This document shows positions 18,846-29,108 of a DNA stretch of 64,000 bases, piece by piece. The notes under the pieces were generated by a model. That model searched no databases, was not told the DNA's origin, and was given only the letters and a program-made list of their open reading frames with translations. The stretch is from Sinorhizobium terangae (lineage in GTDB: Bacteria > Pseudomonadota > Alphaproteobacteria > Rhizobiales > Rhizobiaceae). How positions within the stretch are numbered: position 1 is the first letter of the stretch; every line of letters starts with the position of its first letter. The position numbers were made by a program, and so were the translations under genes. The stretch lies in NCBI RefSeq assembly GCF_029714365.1, contig NZ_CP121660.1, positions 744,001 through 808,000 on the forward strand, read 5' to 3'.

Positions 18846-19814
18846 TCAGTCGGCCACCACGGTCCATTTGTCATCCGGGTCGAATCGGTCGATGAAGGGT
18901 ACGATCGCTCCCGTGCTTGGGCCCAGGTCCCGCTCGTAGACGATGCCCTGCTGGTTGACGACGAAGGTCTTGACGCCGGTCTCGGCATAGGTGACCGGCC
19001 AGGCGATCAGCCCGAAGCCAGCGATCATGTTGCCGTTGATGGTGTAGTCGTATTTGCCGCCGGCGATGTTGTCGCCCTGTGACGTCAGGATGCGGAAGCG
19101 ATAGCCGAAATAGCCCTCGCCGGCCTTCGCCTTTTCGAGCGCCGCTTCGCTGATCGCATCGCCAACCGGGCTTGTCTCCTCGCCCTGATCGGCTGGCCAG
19201 TAGAGCCCGTCGGTCTGGCCAGGGCTGCTGATCAGCTTCTGGGCATATTCGAGCACGCCGTCGGCATCGCGGTCCTGGGACGCATAGTCCTTCTGCGCGT
19301 CGACATAGGCGCGCACCGTCTCGATCGCCTCGAGTTCGTTCTCGCCGACACGGCGGTTGACGATCTCCTCCAGCCCGACATAGGTGTCGAACGCCCATTT
19401 TCCGTCCTCGCCCTTGGTGATCGGGAACGGCAGCGGCCAGAGGCGATCGCCGATTTCGAGGACCTTGCGCCCTTCGAGATCGCGAACGACGACATTGCGG
19501 GCCGCCCCCTCGCGAATGAGCGCGAAGTTCTCCATCGCTCCCTCGCCCGTCTTCACCTTTGCGGCGTCGAGTCCCAGGAGCTTCGCCAAGCCGTCGAAGT
19601 CGTTGGCGGCAAGTCGCGCTTTGAAAGCCTCCACCGCTTTGGCGGGATCGTCGAAGGCCGGCGGGTCTTCCGCCGCGGCATAGTCGTCGATGATGCCCGC
19701 CGGTTGCTGCGTCTGGTCCGGCTGCTGCGTCTGCGCGAGGGCGGCGTCGATGGCAAGCGTGCCCGCAAGCGAGAGCGCCGACCCGAGGAGAAGTGTGTGC
19801 AAAAGCTTGGTCAT
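18846..19814 (-). CDS. DUF2950 exported protein
   Basis: A 322-residue protein with an N-terminal signal peptide (LLHTLLLGSALSLAGTLAIDAALAQ). The mature part has the DUF2950 pattern: DPAKAVEAFKARLAANDFDGLAKLLG at the start, GKWAFDTYVGLEEIVNRRVGENELEAI in the middle, and GYFGYRFRILTSQGDNIAGG with INGNMIAGFGLIAWP near the end. Function unknown; predicted periplasmic. It follows the DUF3300 gene by 18 bases on the same strand, a pairing widespread in proteobacteria, so the two products probably act together. Confidence 0.88.
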   Translation of the reverse strand: MTKLLHTLLLGSALSLAGTLAIDAALAQTQQPDQTQQPAGIIDDYAAAEDPPAFDDPAKAVEAFKARLAANDFDGLAKLLGLDAAKVKTGEGAMENFALIREGAARNVVVRDLEGRKVLEIGDRLWPLPFPITKGEDGKWAFDTYVGLEEIVNRRVGENELEAIETVRAYVDAQKDYASQDRDADGVLEYAQKLISSPGQTDGLYWPADQGEETSPVGDAISEAALEKAKAGEGYFGYRFRILTSQGDNIAGGKYDYTINGNMIAGFGLIAWPVTYAETGVKTFVVNQQGIVYERDLGPSTGAIVPFIDRFDPDDKWTVVAD

Positions 19815-19832
19815 GGCCGTTCTCCCCTCCGC

Positions 19833-21218
19833 TCAACGCCTGCGTCCGCCACCGCCGCGGCCTCCGCCACCACGATGCATCGGCGGCCTGCCGCCGCCAC
19901 CGCGGCTCATCTGGGGCCGTCCGCCGCCGCGCTGACCGCCGCCCATGCTTTGACCACCCCGCCGCGACGAGGCCACCTCGCGCCGGCCGGAATTGACATT
20001 GCCGAGGCCGGACGGTTTCTTCGGCCGGTTCTGCGCCTTGGAAGCCATCTTCTTCTTGCCGGCGGGTCGGCTAGCAGAGGGCTTGCTGCCGCCCTTCGGC
20101 CGGTTGACGCTCGGCTTGCCGCCGTCGGCTCTCGCCTTTGCGGCCGCCTGCCCGCCACCGGGCCGCGCCGCGGTATCCCGTCTCGGTTGCGCCTTCAGCC
20201 CCTCGAGCGTGCTCTTGCGCACGTCCTTGAGCTGGCCGCCACCGCCGCCCGGGCGCGCCTGCGGCCGGTCACGATTGATCTCGGCGGCGCGGTTGCGGAG
20301 GTTGTTGTCGCCCCTGGCCTTGATGTCGTTCTTGATGCTGGTCCGATCAAACTTGTTGAGCTGATCGCGATCGAAGTTGATCTTGCTGCGATCGACGTTC
20401 TTCCAGTCGATGTCGTTCCAGTTGACCTTGCCGTCGAAGTCAATGTTGTTGAAGCACTTGTTGCAGTCGACATCGATGTCGCCGTCCCAGTCGCCGCCCC
20501 AGACGCCCCAGTCGTCCCAGTCGACGATGGCGGCGAAGGCCGCGCCAGTGATGGCGCCGGCGAAGAAGGCTGCTCCCGGATACCAATAGGCCGGATAGGG
20601 TTCTTCGTAATAGCTGATCGGCGCCGGCGCGTAGTCCGGTACGTACAGCATCTCGGGCGGATACTGCGGCACGTAGATCGTTTCCGGATTTGCCGACTGG
20701 ATGACGATGTTGTCGCCCTCCTCGACCACCTTCACCTTGTCGTCCGTCTTGATGATGTCCTTGGCGACCGCCTCGTCGCGCAACTGCTGGATGGCGATCA
20801 GCACATCCTTCTGCTGATTGGCGATGGCCTCACCGAAAGACTGCGTCCATTCGAGGTCTTCGCTCATCATCTTGACGACTTGCGGATAGTTCAGCAGCGA
20901 GACAACGCTGCCGTCCCAGCTATCTTTCGGCTTCAGGTCGGACTTCTTCTCGCGCGCCTCGAGGAACCGCTCCGCCTCGACGATCTGCAAGGGATAGAGC
21001 GAAGCCGCGGAAATCAGCGCCACCAGCTCGTCCGGGTAAAGCGCAATGCGGGCAACCAGCACCTCGAGCTCGTCATCCGTCAACGGCTCGGGCGCGGCCT
21101 CGATCGGCGCGGCAGGAGCGGCGGCCGTGTGCTGGGCCAAAGCGACACCACATGGCGCAAACAAGGTCAGCGCGGTCGCCGCCGCGCGGCAGAGCACAAA
21201 AATCCGCTCCCAGGCCAT
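19833..21218 (-). CDS. DUF3300 exported protein with Arg/Gly-rich tail
   Basis: A 461-residue protein. Signal peptide at 1-28 (ending VALAQ); a DUF3300 domain at about 40-230 with LVARIALYPDELVALISAASLYPLQIVEAERFL and PETIYVPQYPPEMLYVPDY; an Asp/Trp/Asn-rich section (WDDWGVWGGDWDGDIDVDCN); and a long low-complexity tail rich in Arg, Gly, Lys and Pro. The basic tail could bind nucleic acid or an acidic surface polymer; that is inference. Middle gene of a minus-strand operon with the 84-residue secreted protein upstream and DUF2950 downstream. Confidence 0.88.
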   Translation of the reverse strand: MAWERIFVLCRAAATALTLFAPCGVALAQHTAAAPAAPIEAAPEPLTDDELEVLVARIALYPDELVALISAASLYPLQIVEAERFLEAREKKSDLKPKDSWDGSVVSLLNYPQVVKMMSEDLEWTQSFGEAIANQQKDVLIAIQQLRDEAVAKDIIKTDDKVKVVEEGDNIVIQSANPETIYVPQYPPEMLYVPDYAPAPISYYEEPYPAYWYPGAAFFAGAITGAAFAAIVDWDDWGVWGGDWDGDIDVDCNKCFNNIDFDGKVNWNDIDWKNVDRSKINFDRDQLNKFDRTSIKNDIKARGDNNLRNRAAEINRDRPQARPGGGGGQLKDVRKSTLEGLKAQPRRDTAARPGGGQAAAKARADGGKPSVNRPKGGSKPSASRPAGKKKMASKAQNRPKKPSGLGNVNSGRREVASSRRGGQSMGGGQRGGGRPQMSRGGGGRPPMHRGGGGRGGGGRRR

Positions 21219-21307
21219 ATTCTTCCTCCAATGGGCTGCAAGGCCTCTTGCTCAAGCATGGTGCGGAGAGGCGGCTCTTCACCATTCCGGATTGCTTTGT
21301 GGTCGAT

Positions 21308-21562
21308 CTACTGCACCGGCTTACGTGGCGGTTGTGGCTGGTTGATCGTGCCCGTAGCGCCGGTATCCGGGCTCTGCACGGTGCCTCTGCGTTTGAGGAG
21401 ATACTTGTTGAGGGGTTCGCGCTGCCCGTTGATGACGCGCTGGTTTATGTCGATGCCGGGGTAGTGATCTCCGGACGTTTGCTCGGCCAAGGAAATGGAA
21501 CCGGGGCCGACAGTTACGATAGAACAAATAGCCGCGAACAGAATTCTCTCTTTACGATTCAT
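21308..21562 (-). CDS. Small secreted protein, first gene of the DUF3300/DUF2950 operon
   Basis: An 84-residue protein starting MNRKERILFAAICSIVTVG with a signal-like N-terminus ending near SLAEQ. The mature part is polar and proline-containing (GIDINQRVINGQREPLNKYLLKRRG, then a QPQPPRKPVQ end). ATG 21562 has GGGAG about 6 bases upstream. A perfect FNR/FixK-type palindrome lies 58 bases upstream of the start, giving the clearest regulatory signal in the window. I do not recognise the family. Confidence 0.65.
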   Translation of the reverse strand: MNRKERILFAAICSIVTVGPGSISLAEQTSGDHYPGIDINQRVINGQREPLNKYLLKRRGTVQSPDTGATGTINQPQPPRKPVQ

Positions 21563-21619
21563 CGTACTCTCCCGCTTTTCATCTGTCTTGAATCTTACGC
21601 CCATCACTTCTTCGCGTCG

Positions 21620-21633
21620 TTGATTGCGATCAA
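21620..21633 (-). promoter_or_regulatory. Perfect FNR/FixK-type box
   Basis: TTGATTGCGATCAA matches the anaerobox consensus TTGAT-N4-ATCAA in all ten positions. It lies 58 bases before the ATG at 21562, a distance compatible with a class II activator site near -40. The gene for a Crp/FixK-type regulator lies at 31448-32089. Confidence 0.7.
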
Positions 21634-21839
21634 AAGCGGGACCGGCAGGATACGGGTGGAGCGCAGCTTGCCGTCCGTTTCGAGGCTGTGTCATGGGCCA
21701 AGTTTCATGGGGGCGCCCGGAACTCATTTTTTCTGGTGATCTTTGGACAGTCGGCCGCAAGCGTCGCAGGGCCAAGACTCGCCCCATGCGCGTCAAGCGA
21801 GCCGACGTTCAAGGAAAAAACCAACGAGACGGATGAGAT

Positions 21840-21853
21840 TTGTCTGAAATCAA
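21840..21853 (+). promoter_or_regulatory. Possible weaker FNR/FixK-type box upstream of arcD
   Basis: TTGTCTGAAATCAA matches TTGAT-N4-ATCAA in nine of ten positions if position 4 is allowed to differ (TTGTC half-site also differs at the fifth base). It is 143 bases upstream of the arcD start. Arginine deiminase operons are commonly under FNR-type control, which makes the site plausible but not proven. Confidence 0.35.
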
Positions 21854-21995
21854 TGACATGCCATCAGCGGATTTCTAATGTCGCTGGTGTGGAGCGCGCG
21901 CGCCCGGTGGAACACGCATCATCCTCCGCCGCAGCACTGTGCCCGAGAAGCTGAAACGCGTGAATGCGACAACCGCATGCGATTTGGAGGGGGAC

Positions 21996-23468
21996 ATGAC
22001 GATCGCGCATGAGGGCACCTTCAATACCGAGGTGCATTCCGACAAACTCACTCTCCTGCCCCTCACAGCACTCGTCGTTGGGTCGATGATCGGCGGCGGG
22101 GTTTTCAATCTGCCGTCAGACATGTCTCGCGCCGCTTCGCCCGGAGCAATATTGATCGGCTGGGCCGTCACCGGCTTCGGCATGCTGATGCTGGCATTTG
22201 TCTACCAGACCTTGGCAATCCGCAAACCGGACCTCAATGCTGGTCCCTACGCATACGCCAAGGCCGGTTTTGGCCCTTTCATGGGTTTCATCAGCGCCTG
22301 GGGTTACTGGCTTAGCGCGTTTCTTGGAAATGTCGCCTATGCGGTCGCCATCTTCTCCGGGCTGTCCTTCTTCATTCCGGTGTTCGGCGATGGAAATAAC
22401 CTCGTTTCAATCATAGGAGCCTCGTTCTGCCTTTGGGCCATCCACTGGTTAGTGCTGAAGGGTGTCAAGCAGGCCGCCTTCGTCAACATCGTCACCACCA
22501 TCGCCAAGCTCGCACCGCTCTTCCTTTTCGTCTTGATTGCGATCGTTGCGTTCAATTGGGACAGGTTCACGGTGAACTTCTGGGGCCGCGGGGGTGCTCT
22601 CGACGCCCCCGACCTCGGCAGCATCATGTCGCAGGTCAAGAGCACCATGCTTGTCACCCTCTGGGTATTCATCGGTATCGAAGGGGCGAGCGTTTACTCG
22701 GCGCGCGCGGCCCGGCGCTCCGATGTCGGTCGGGCGACCGTGATCGGTTTTCTGGGGGCGCTCGGGATCTATGTCCTCGTCTCGATGCTCTCGACAGGGA
22801 TTTTAAGCCAGCCGGAGCTGGCCGGACTCAAGGTCCCGTCGATGGCTGGCGTGCTGCAGCCGCTCGTCGGACAATGGGGAGCTGCTCTGATCAATGCCGG
22901 GCTGATCATCTCGGTCGGTGGTGCATTCCTGTCCTGGACCTTGCTCTGCTCGGAAATTCCCTACACCTGCGGGCGCGACGGCACGTTCCCGAGGTGGTTT
23001 GCCGCCGACAATGAAAACGGATCGCCGGTAAACTCGCTTTGGGCGACCAATATTCTGATTCAAGTTTTCCTAGTCCTGAGCTTCTTTTCCAAGAGCGCCT
23101 ACCAGTTCTTCTATTTCATCGCCTCGGTCGCCATCTTGCCCCCTTACGTCTTCTCCGGAGCCTACGCGCTCAAACTCGCATTGAGCGGAGAGACCTATCA
23201 GCAGGGCGCACGTGGTCGGAACAGGGACATCGCCGTTGGGGCGCTGGCCACGCTTTACGGCATCTGGTTGGTTTATGCTGCCGGGCTCAGCTACCTCCTG
23301 ATGTGCTCGATCCTGTTTGCCCCTGGCCTGCTTGTCTATGCGAAGGCCAGGAAGGAGCGAGGTGAACAGGTGTTTGCCGGATTTGAAGCCTGGCTTGCCG
23401 GACTGGTCGTCGTGCTCGCGATCGTCGCCGCATATCTGCTGTGGACGGGAAAGATCAGCCCGCTCTGA
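21996..23468 (+). CDS. arcD: Arginine/ornithine antiporter ArcD (APC family)
   Basis: A 490-residue polytopic inner-membrane transporter, about 12-13 helices, starting [48 protein letters not shown] is the APC-family helix 1 motif with the GxG substrate-binding bend, and [24 protein letters not shown] is the helix 6 region. ATG 21996 is chosen because GGAGGGG lies 5 bases upstream; the frame extends further up without a ribosome site. It exchanges arginine for ornithine to feed the following arcABC genes, with 49 bases to arcA. Confidence 0.92.
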   Translation: MTIAHEGTFNTEVHSDKLTLLPLTALVVGSMIGGGVFNLPSDMSRAASPGAILIGWAVTGFGMLMLAFVYQTLAIRKPDLNAGPYAYAKAGFGPFMGFISAWGYWLSAFLGNVAYAVAIFSGLSFFIPVFGDGNNLVSIIGASFCLWAIHWLVLKGVKQAAFVNIVTTIAKLAPLFLFVLIAIVAFNWDRFTVNFWGRGGALDAPDLGSIMSQVKSTMLVTLWVFIGIEGASVYSARAARRSDVGRATVIGFLGALGIYVLVSMLSTGILSQPELAGLKVPSMAGVLQPLVGQWGAALINAGLIISVGGAFLSWTLLCSEIPYTCGRDGTFPRWFAADNENGSPVNSLWATNILIQVFLVLSFFSKSAYQFFYFIASVAILPPYVFSGAYALKLALSGETYQQGARGRNRDIAVGALATLYGIWLVYAAGLSYLLMCSILFAPGLLVYAKARKERGEQVFAGFEAWLAGLVVVLAIVAAYLLWTGKISPL

Positions 23469-23517
23469 CCGCGGCCGGTCAAGTGCAAGGGCTGCGGGTT
23501 TGAAGGAGGAGGCGCGC

Positions 23518-24747
23518 ATGCGCAACTTTGGTGTTCATTCGGAAGTCGGCAAGCTCAGGACGGTCATGGTGTGCAGGCCATCATTGGCGCACCAACGGCT
23601 GACCCCGGCAAACTGCCACGACCTGCTGTTCGATGACGTCATCTGGGTTCACGAGGCTCAGAAGGACCATTACGATTTTGTCCTGAAGATGCAGGAGAGG
23701 GGAGTCGAGGTCCTCGAACTGCACGACCTGCTGGCAGAAGCGCTTGCCGACGCGGACGCTCGCAAGTTCGTGCTCGACCGCCGAATCACGCCAAATGTAA
23801 TCGGCTCTCAAATCGCCGAGGCCATGCGACCATGGCTCGATGAAATGGACTCGAGACAACTCGCCGCTTACATCATCGGCGGGATTTCGATTGCCGACCT
23901 TCCCGAGGGCCGGGGCAAGAAGCTGATGGTTGGCGCTTTCGGGGGCCTTGAATTTGTCATTCCACCCATTCCCAACACCCTCTTTCAGCGCGATCCGTCC
24001 TGCTGGATATATAACGGCGTGACGTGCAATCCGATGTTCTGGCCGGCGCGCCGCGCCGAAACGCTGGTGCAGCGGACAATCTACAAGTTCCATCCGATCT
24101 TCAAGGGCGGCGATTTCAACATCTGGTGGGGCGACTCGGACGAACAGTTCGCCAATTCTACGATGGAGGGCGGTGACGTCATGCCCATTGGCAACGGCAC
24201 TGTGCTCGTCGGAATGGGTGAACGCACCACCTATCAGGCGGTGGGGCAGGTGGCTAAGGCCCTCTTCAGGAACAAGGCCGCTACTCGGGTCATCGGTTGC
24301 CTGATGCCGAAGAGTCGGGCCGCGATGCATCTCGATACGGTCTTCAGCTTCTGCGACCGTGACGTCGTGACGCTTTTCGCCGACGTTGTCGAGCAGATCC
24401 GCTGCTACAGCCTGCATCCCGTCGATGACGAAGGAAACTTCGAGGTGCGAGCCGAAGAACGCCCGATGCTCGAAGTCGTCAGCGAGGCGCTGGGCATCCA
24501 GAAACTCAGAACCGTCGCCACCGGCGGCAATGCCTACGAGGCGGAACGCGAACAGTGGGACGATGGCAACAATGTAGTGGCGCTCGAACCGGGAGTGGTC
24601 GTCGCCTACGACCGCAACACGCACACGAACACGCTGCTACGGAAGGCGGGTATCGAGGTCATCACGATTCGTGGGGCCGAACTGGGGCGTGGCCGCGGCG
24701 GCGGACACTGCATGACCTGCCCGATCTGGCGAGAGCCCGCCTATTGA
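23518..24747 (+). CDS. arcA: Arginine deiminase
   Basis: A 409-residue cytosolic enzyme that hydrolyses arginine to citrulline and ammonia. [28 protein letters not shown] is a typical start. Substrate-binding and catalytic elements are visible in [37 protein letters not shown] and [12 protein letters not shown]. The catalytic Cys lies in [11 protein letters not shown] near residue 397. GAAGGAGGAGG precedes ATG 23518. First catalytic step of the arginine deiminase pathway, which yields ATP without oxygen and raises local pH. Confidence 0.96.
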   Translation: MRNFGVHSEVGKLRTVMVCRPSLAHQRLTPANCHDLLFDDVIWVHEAQKDHYDFVLKMQERGVEVLELHDLLAEALADADARKFVLDRRITPNVIGSQIAEAMRPWLDEMDSRQLAAYIIGGISIADLPEGRGKKLMVGAFGGLEFVIPPIPNTLFQRDPSCWIYNGVTCNPMFWPARRAETLVQRTIYKFHPIFKGGDFNIWWGDSDEQFANSTMEGGDVMPIGNGTVLVGMGERTTYQAVGQVAKALFRNKAATRVIGCLMPKSRAAMHLDTVFSFCDRDVVTLFADVVEQIRCYSLHPVDDEGNFEVRAEERPMLEVVSEALGIQKLRTVATGGNAYEAEREQWDDGNNVVALEPGVVVAYDRNTHTNTLLRKAGIEVITIRGAELGRGRGGGHCMTCPIWREPAY

Positions 24748-24785
24748 AGAATTACCCATCCTGACTTTGCAATTGGAGCAGCATC

Positions 24786-25790
24786 ATGAGTTTCAATCTC
24801 CGCAATCGCTCGCTTCTTACGGTGCAGGACTACACACCACGCGAGTTTCGCTACCTCCTTGATCTCGCCCGCGATCTGAAGCGGGCCAAATATGCGCGCA
24901 CGGAACAGAAGCATCTGGAAGGTAAGGAAATCTGCCTCATTTTCGAGAAGACATCGACGCGCACCCGTTGTGCATTCGAAGTTGCTTGTTCCGATCAGGG
25001 CGCCAACGTCACGTACCTAGATCCTGCAGGGTCGCAGATCGGGCATAAAGAATCGTTCAAGGACACGGCTCGGGTTCTCGGCCGCATGTACGACGCCATC
25101 GAGTATCGCGGCTCATCGCAACATGGTGTCGAGACGCTGGCGAAATATGCCGGCGTGCCGGTCTATAACGGCCTCACGGACGAGTATCATCCCACCCAGA
25201 TGATCGCCGACGTGATGACGATGCGCGAACATGCAGACAAGCCGATCAGCGACATCAAATATGCCTATGTGGGCGATACCCGGTCGAACATGGGGCATTC
25301 CTTGTTGATCGTGGGCTGCCTGTTGGGCATGGATGTGCGGATCTGTGGCCCGAAGTCACTCTGGCCTTCGGAGGAATATCGGCGCATCGCCGAGCGGCTC
25401 AAAGAGCGGTCTGGAGCGCGCCTGACGATCACCGACGATCCAAGGGCAGCAGTCGAGGGGGTGGACTTCATTCACACCGACGTCTGGGTCTCGATGGGAG
25501 AGCCGAAAGAGGTTTGGAAAGAGCGAATTCAATTGCTCACACCCTATCAAGTCAATGCTGATCTGATGAAGGCGAGCGCAAATGCGCAAGTCAGGTTCAT
25601 GCACTGCCTGCCTGCATTCCACGACACCGAGACAACGGTCGGTAAGCAGATCGCCCACGACTATGGAATGTCCAACGGCCTCGAAGTGACCGACGACGTG
25701 TTCGAATCCGAGGCGAACGTTGCCTTCGAGCAGGCGGAAAATCGCTTGCACACGATCAAGGCCCTGCTTGTCGCGACGTTGGGGGATTGA
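24786..25790 (+). CDS. arcB: Ornithine carbamoyltransferase, catabolic
   Basis: A 334-residue cytosolic enzyme. In this operon it runs in the phosphorolytic direction, turning citrulline and phosphate into ornithine and carbamoyl phosphate. The carbamoyl-phosphate motif STRTR is at about residue 57 ([15 protein letters not shown]), with [14 protein letters not shown] near 140 and the ornithine-site HCLPAFHD near 273. Length and the arc context favour the catabolic form over ArgF. TTGGAGCAGC precedes the ATG. The stop overlaps the carbamate kinase ribosome site. Confidence 0.95.
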   Translation: MSFNLRNRSLLTVQDYTPREFRYLLDLARDLKRAKYARTEQKHLEGKEICLIFEKTSTRTRCAFEVACSDQGANVTYLDPAGSQIGHKESFKDTARVLGRMYDAIEYRGSSQHGVETLAKYAGVPVYNGLTDEYHPTQMIADVMTMREHADKPISDIKYAYVGDTRSNMGHSLLIVGCLLGMDVRICGPKSLWPSEEYRRIAERLKERSGARLTITDDPRAAVEGVDFIHTDVWVSMGEPKEVWKERIQLLTPYQVNADLMKASANAQVRFMHCLPAFHDTETTVGKQIAHDYGMSNGLEVTDDVFESEANVAFEQAENRLHTIKALLVATLGD

Positions 25791-25792
25791 AC

Positions 25793-26731
25793 ATGCGTGT
25801 CGTGATCGCGTTGGGTGGGAATGCTCTCCTGAAGCGCGGGGAGGCCATGACCGCGGACGTACAACGTCAAAACATCAAAATCGCTGCGGAAGCCATTGCA
25901 CCGCTTGTCGCCGAACATGAGGTCGTGATCACGCACGGCAACGGCCCGCAGGTTGGGCTGCTTGCGCTCCAGGGAGCAGCCTACAAGGCAGACGAGGCCT
26001 ATCCGCTCGATGTGCTCGGCGCGGAGACGGAGGGCATGATCGGTTACATGCTGGAGCAGGAGCTTGGAAACCTTCTTCCGTTCGAAGTGCCGCTCGCAAC
26101 ATTGCTTACCATGGTCGAGGTCGACGGTGCCGATCCCGGATTTCAGAACCCAACCAAGTTCGTTGGGCCGGTCTACGAAGCGGACGAGGCGGCGAAGATC
26201 CATCAGGAGAAAGGATGGGCGTTCAAGCAGGACGGTAACAAGTGGCGCCGCGTCGTTCCCTCGCCAGTCCCCAAACGGATTTTTGAGATCCGTCCGATCC
26301 GCTGGCTGCTGGACAAGAAGACTGTCGTGATCTGCGCCGGCGGCGGCGGCATTCCGACCATGTACGAACGAGGCGCGGAGCGGAAGCTCGGGGGAGTGGA
26401 AGCTGTAATCGACAAGGACCTTTGTTCCGAGCTTCTGGCGCGCGAACTTGAAGCCGACCTGTTCATAATGGCGACGGACGCCGAAGCCGTCTGCACCGGT
26501 TGGGGAACCCCTGATCAGAAGGCCATCTTCAAGACGCCCCCCGACGACCTGAGTGCCTATTCGTTTCCCGCGGGTTCCATGGGACCAAAGGTCGAGGCGG
26601 CTTGTCAATTCGCCAAGGTGACGGGACATTCCGCGGCGATAGGGGCACTGGCGGATATCGCCGCGATTGTGCGGGCGGAACGGGGCACGATCATCAATTC
26701 TGCGTTCACGAAAATGACATGGCATGGTTAG
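25793..26731 (+). CDS. arcC: Carbamate kinase
   Basis: A 312-residue cytosolic enzyme making ATP from carbamoyl phosphate and ADP, the energy-yielding step of the pathway. [16 protein letters not shown] and [16 protein letters not shown] are signature segments; [15 protein letters not shown] and [16 protein letters not shown] lie in the amino-acid-kinase core; [16 protein letters not shown] is near the end. ATG 25793 starts two bases after the arcB stop, behind a GGGGG run. A TTG at 25787 would add two residues but is less likely. Confidence 0.96.
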   Translation: MRVVIALGGNALLKRGEAMTADVQRQNIKIAAEAIAPLVAEHEVVITHGNGPQVGLLALQGAAYKADEAYPLDVLGAETEGMIGYMLEQELGNLLPFEVPLATLLTMVEVDGADPGFQNPTKFVGPVYEADEAAKIHQEKGWAFKQDGNKWRRVVPSPVPKRIFEIRPIRWLLDKKTVVICAGGGGIPTMYERGAERKLGGVEAVIDKDLCSELLARELEADLFIMATDAEAVCTGWGTPDQKAIFKTPPDDLSAYSFPAGSMGPKVEAACQFAKVTGHSAAIGALADIAAIVRAERGTIINSAFTKMTWHG

Positions 26732-26760
26732 GGTAGCCCGCTCGGTTTGGAAGCAATGAC

Positions 26761-28254
26761 ATGTCACAAATCGATCGTGAGGAAGGTTTCGATCCGAAGA
26801 CTGGTTCCCATCCACCGTCGCTGGTCGATGCACTCGTTCCTTGCCTGACGCTTATTGCGCTTCTTTCGCTTTCCTATGTCTTGTTTGGCAATGATGCCTC
26901 GTCCGGCCCGAACCAGATCGCATTGCTTTTCTGCGGGATCGTTGCCGCTGGCATAGCCTACAAGAATGGATTGCAGTGGAATGGTGTCCGCCAAGCCGTT
27001 GTGGATGGGATCGCAGCGGCTCTCCCGGCAATTCTGATACTGCTGGCGGTGGGCGGGCTCATCGGGACCTGGGCGATGAGCGGCACCATCATCTCGATGA
27101 TCTACTACGGCCTGAAGCTGCTCAGCCCAACCTATTTCTACGCAACAACCTGTATCGTGTGTGCCGTCGTCGCCTTCAGCATTGGCAGTTCCTGGACGGT
27201 TGCCGGAACGCTCGGCATCGGCTTGATGGGCGTCGCAGCCAACATGGGGCTCTCGCCGGCGATTACGGCTGGCGCGATCATTTCCGGAGCATATTTCGGC
27301 GATAAAGCCTCACCGCTCTCTGATACTGTGAATCTTGCCACGGCGACCGCAGGCTCTGACATCTATGGCCACATCCGCGAATCGCTCTGGACCTCCGTGC
27401 CGGCCCTACTTCTCTCGTCGGTCGTCTTCGCCTTGCTTGGGCAGGCGGGCGAGTTTGACCCCACCCGTGCACTTGCGATGATCGATAGCAAGGTCGCCGT
27501 TTCGCTCTGGGCGTTCCTGCCTCTCGTGCTCGTCTTCCTGCTCTCGATAGGCAGGTTCCCCCCCTTTGTGACCATCTTCGCAGGTGCCATCGCCGGCGCC
27601 GTCGTGGCAGTCCTGCATGATCCGGCAAGCGTCGTGGCTTTCGCTGGCACGCCAGACCTACCCTTTGGATTGGCATTGCTAAAGGGAACATGGGCAGCGC
27701 TCGCCAACGGGTTCATTTCATCGACGGGCGAAAAGTCGATCGACCTCATCCTTTCCCGAGGCGGCATGGCGAGCATGATGAATACAGTCTGGCTCATCAT
27801 CACCGCCCTTGCGTTCGGTGCGGTCGTGGAGCACGCGGGGATGCTGAAGCGGCTGATCGACCCACTCGTGGCCCGGGCGAAATCCGTGGCGGGTTTGATC
27901 GCGACTGTTGTCGGAACGTCCGTTGTCTCCAACGTCATCACTTCGGATCAATACATATCCGTCGCTCTGCCAGGCAAGTTGTTCGGCGCTTCTTTCGCCG
28001 ATCGAGGCTTGGCGCCTGTGATGCTGTCGCGGGTCGTTGGGGACTCGGCCACTGTTACCTCGCCGCTTGTGCCCTGGAATAGTTGTGGCGCCTATATGGC
28101 GGCAACCCTTGGAATCCCGACCGCTGCCTATGCCGGTTTCTGTTTCTTCAATGTTCTGAACCCCTTGCTTGCAATCGTTTTCGGACTTCTTGGCTGGCGG
28201 ATGGTGCGAACGAAGGCAACTGATGCGAGGGTTACGAGCCCGGCACCTGTTTGA
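26761..28254 (+). CDS. nhaC: NhaC-type Na+/H+ antiporter
   Basis: A 497-residue membrane protein with about 11 hydrophobic segments. ILLAVGGLIGTWAMSGTI, SIGSSWTVAGTLGIGLMGVAANMG and GAIISGAYFGDKASPLSDTVNLA are strongly NhaC-like, and NVITSDQYISVALPG is the second conserved repeat. It follows arcC by 29 bases and is probably in the arc operon. In that setting it may balance the proton consumption and ammonia release of arginine catabolism, or carry an organic substrate, since some members of the family exchange malate and lactate. The substrate is not fixed by sequence. Confidence 0.88.
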   Translation: MSQIDREEGFDPKTGSHPPSLVDALVPCLTLIALLSLSYVLFGNDASSGPNQIALLFCGIVAAGIAYKNGLQWNGVRQAVVDGIAAALPAILILLAVGGLIGTWAMSGTIISMIYYGLKLLSPTYFYATTCIVCAVVAFSIGSSWTVAGTLGIGLMGVAANMGLSPAITAGAIISGAYFGDKASPLSDTVNLATATAGSDIYGHIRESLWTSVPALLLSSVVFALLGQAGEFDPTRALAMIDSKVAVSLWAFLPLVLVFLLSIGRFPPFVTIFAGAIAGAVVAVLHDPASVVAFAGTPDLPFGLALLKGTWAALANGFISSTGEKSIDLILSRGGMASMMNTVWLIITALAFGAVVEHAGMLKRLIDPLVARAKSVAGLIATVVGTSVVSNVITSDQYISVALPGKLFGASFADRGLAPVMLSRVVGDSATVTSPLVPWNSCGAYMAATLGIPTAAYAGFCFFNVLNPLLAIVFGLLGWRMVRTKATDARVTSPAPV

Positions 28255-28385
28255 TTTTTGAAGTTTCCAGCAAGGCTCGGGCGTCTGCAGAACCAGATAT
28301 GGTCGCGGAGACCGGTGCAAAGAATTTCCAATGCGTGCCGAGAACGGGCCGCCCTCGTCCTCTTGACTTGAAGTGGAGCAACACG

Positions 28386-28859
28386 ATGCCGGAACAGAAA
28401 GACTTGAATGCCGATACGAGTGCACCGATCAGCGCCGAGCAGCTTCGCATGCAGATGCTGGAGCGGGAGATGGCGGAAATGGAGAAGGAGCGAAAGCTCC
28501 GCTCGCTGCAGGAACAGAAGCTTGCCGATTTCGCCGCCGATTTCCTCGAAAAACATGTCACGGAGCAGGAAATCGCGGTTGTTCGCCGCCTTGTCCAGAA
28601 CGCGGTCAAGGACGGGAAATTCGAAGCCATGGTCTATAGCTTCCCATCCTCGCTCTGCACCGACAGCGGCCGCGCGATTAACAGCGCCGATCGGGACTGG
28701 CCGCAAACGCTGCAGGGCAAGGCCAAGGAGTTCTATGAGCGCTATCAGACCTTTGGCAAGCCGCAGGGCTACAAGCTGAAGGCGATGATCATCAACTTCC
28801 CGGGCGGCATCCCGGGAGATGTCGGCTTCTTCCTCGACTGGTCGCCGGACAAGGTCTGA
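28386..28859 (+). CDS. Conserved hypothetical protein with coiled-coil N-terminus
   Basis: A 157-residue soluble protein of unknown function. Residues about 18-50 are a charged helix likely to form a coiled coil (MQMLEREMAEMEKERKLRSL). The rest contains VYSFPSSLCTDSGRAINSADRDWPQTLQGKAKEFYERY and a glycine-rich C-terminus (NFPGGIPGDVGFFLDW). ATG 28386 is chosen because GTGGAG lies 7 bases upstream. It is 131 bases after nhaC on the same strand and could be the last gene of the arc transcript. Confidence 0.7.
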   Translation: MPEQKDLNADTSAPISAEQLRMQMLEREMAEMEKERKLRSLQEQKLADFAADFLEKHVTEQEIAVVRRLVQNAVKDGKFEAMVYSFPSSLCTDSGRAINSADRDWPQTLQGKAKEFYERYQTFGKPQGYKLKAMIINFPGGIPGDVGFFLDWSPDKV

Positions 28860-28910
28860 GGCGCGGGGTGTTCCCGCGCGCTGTCTGGGGAGGTGGAACA
28901 CCGGTCTACT

Positions 28911-29007
28911 GCATGTCCTTAAATCGGAACCGATTCAACGACAAAAACATGCAGTAATCCAAAGTGTTACAGAGACCTTTGTGCGTCTGAAAGGACGCAC
29001 GGCGCTG
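28911..29007 (-). repeat. RIME-like intergenic repeat, inverted orientation
   Basis: Read on the minus strand it shows the hairpin GTGCGTCCTTTCAGACGCAC, then AAAGG, CTGTAACACTTTGGATT and a second palindrome bounded by GCATGT and ACATGC, the same layout as 2971-3073. It lies between two convergent genes. The remaining 100 bases to 29108 hold no gene. Confidence 0.7.
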
Positions 29008-29108
29008 TAGAGCGGGGAGCGCTCACGTAGGTTCGCGCCATCGCTCGATCTGTTTGTTTTTGCCGCATTAATGCGACGTCCGGTGATTCCCACCTGACGG
29101 CAAATGTT

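Noticed and set aside
19704..21464. 586-residue plus-strand open frame opposite DUF3300
   Set aside because: Mirror of a GC-rich low-complexity gene; no ribosome site or domain.
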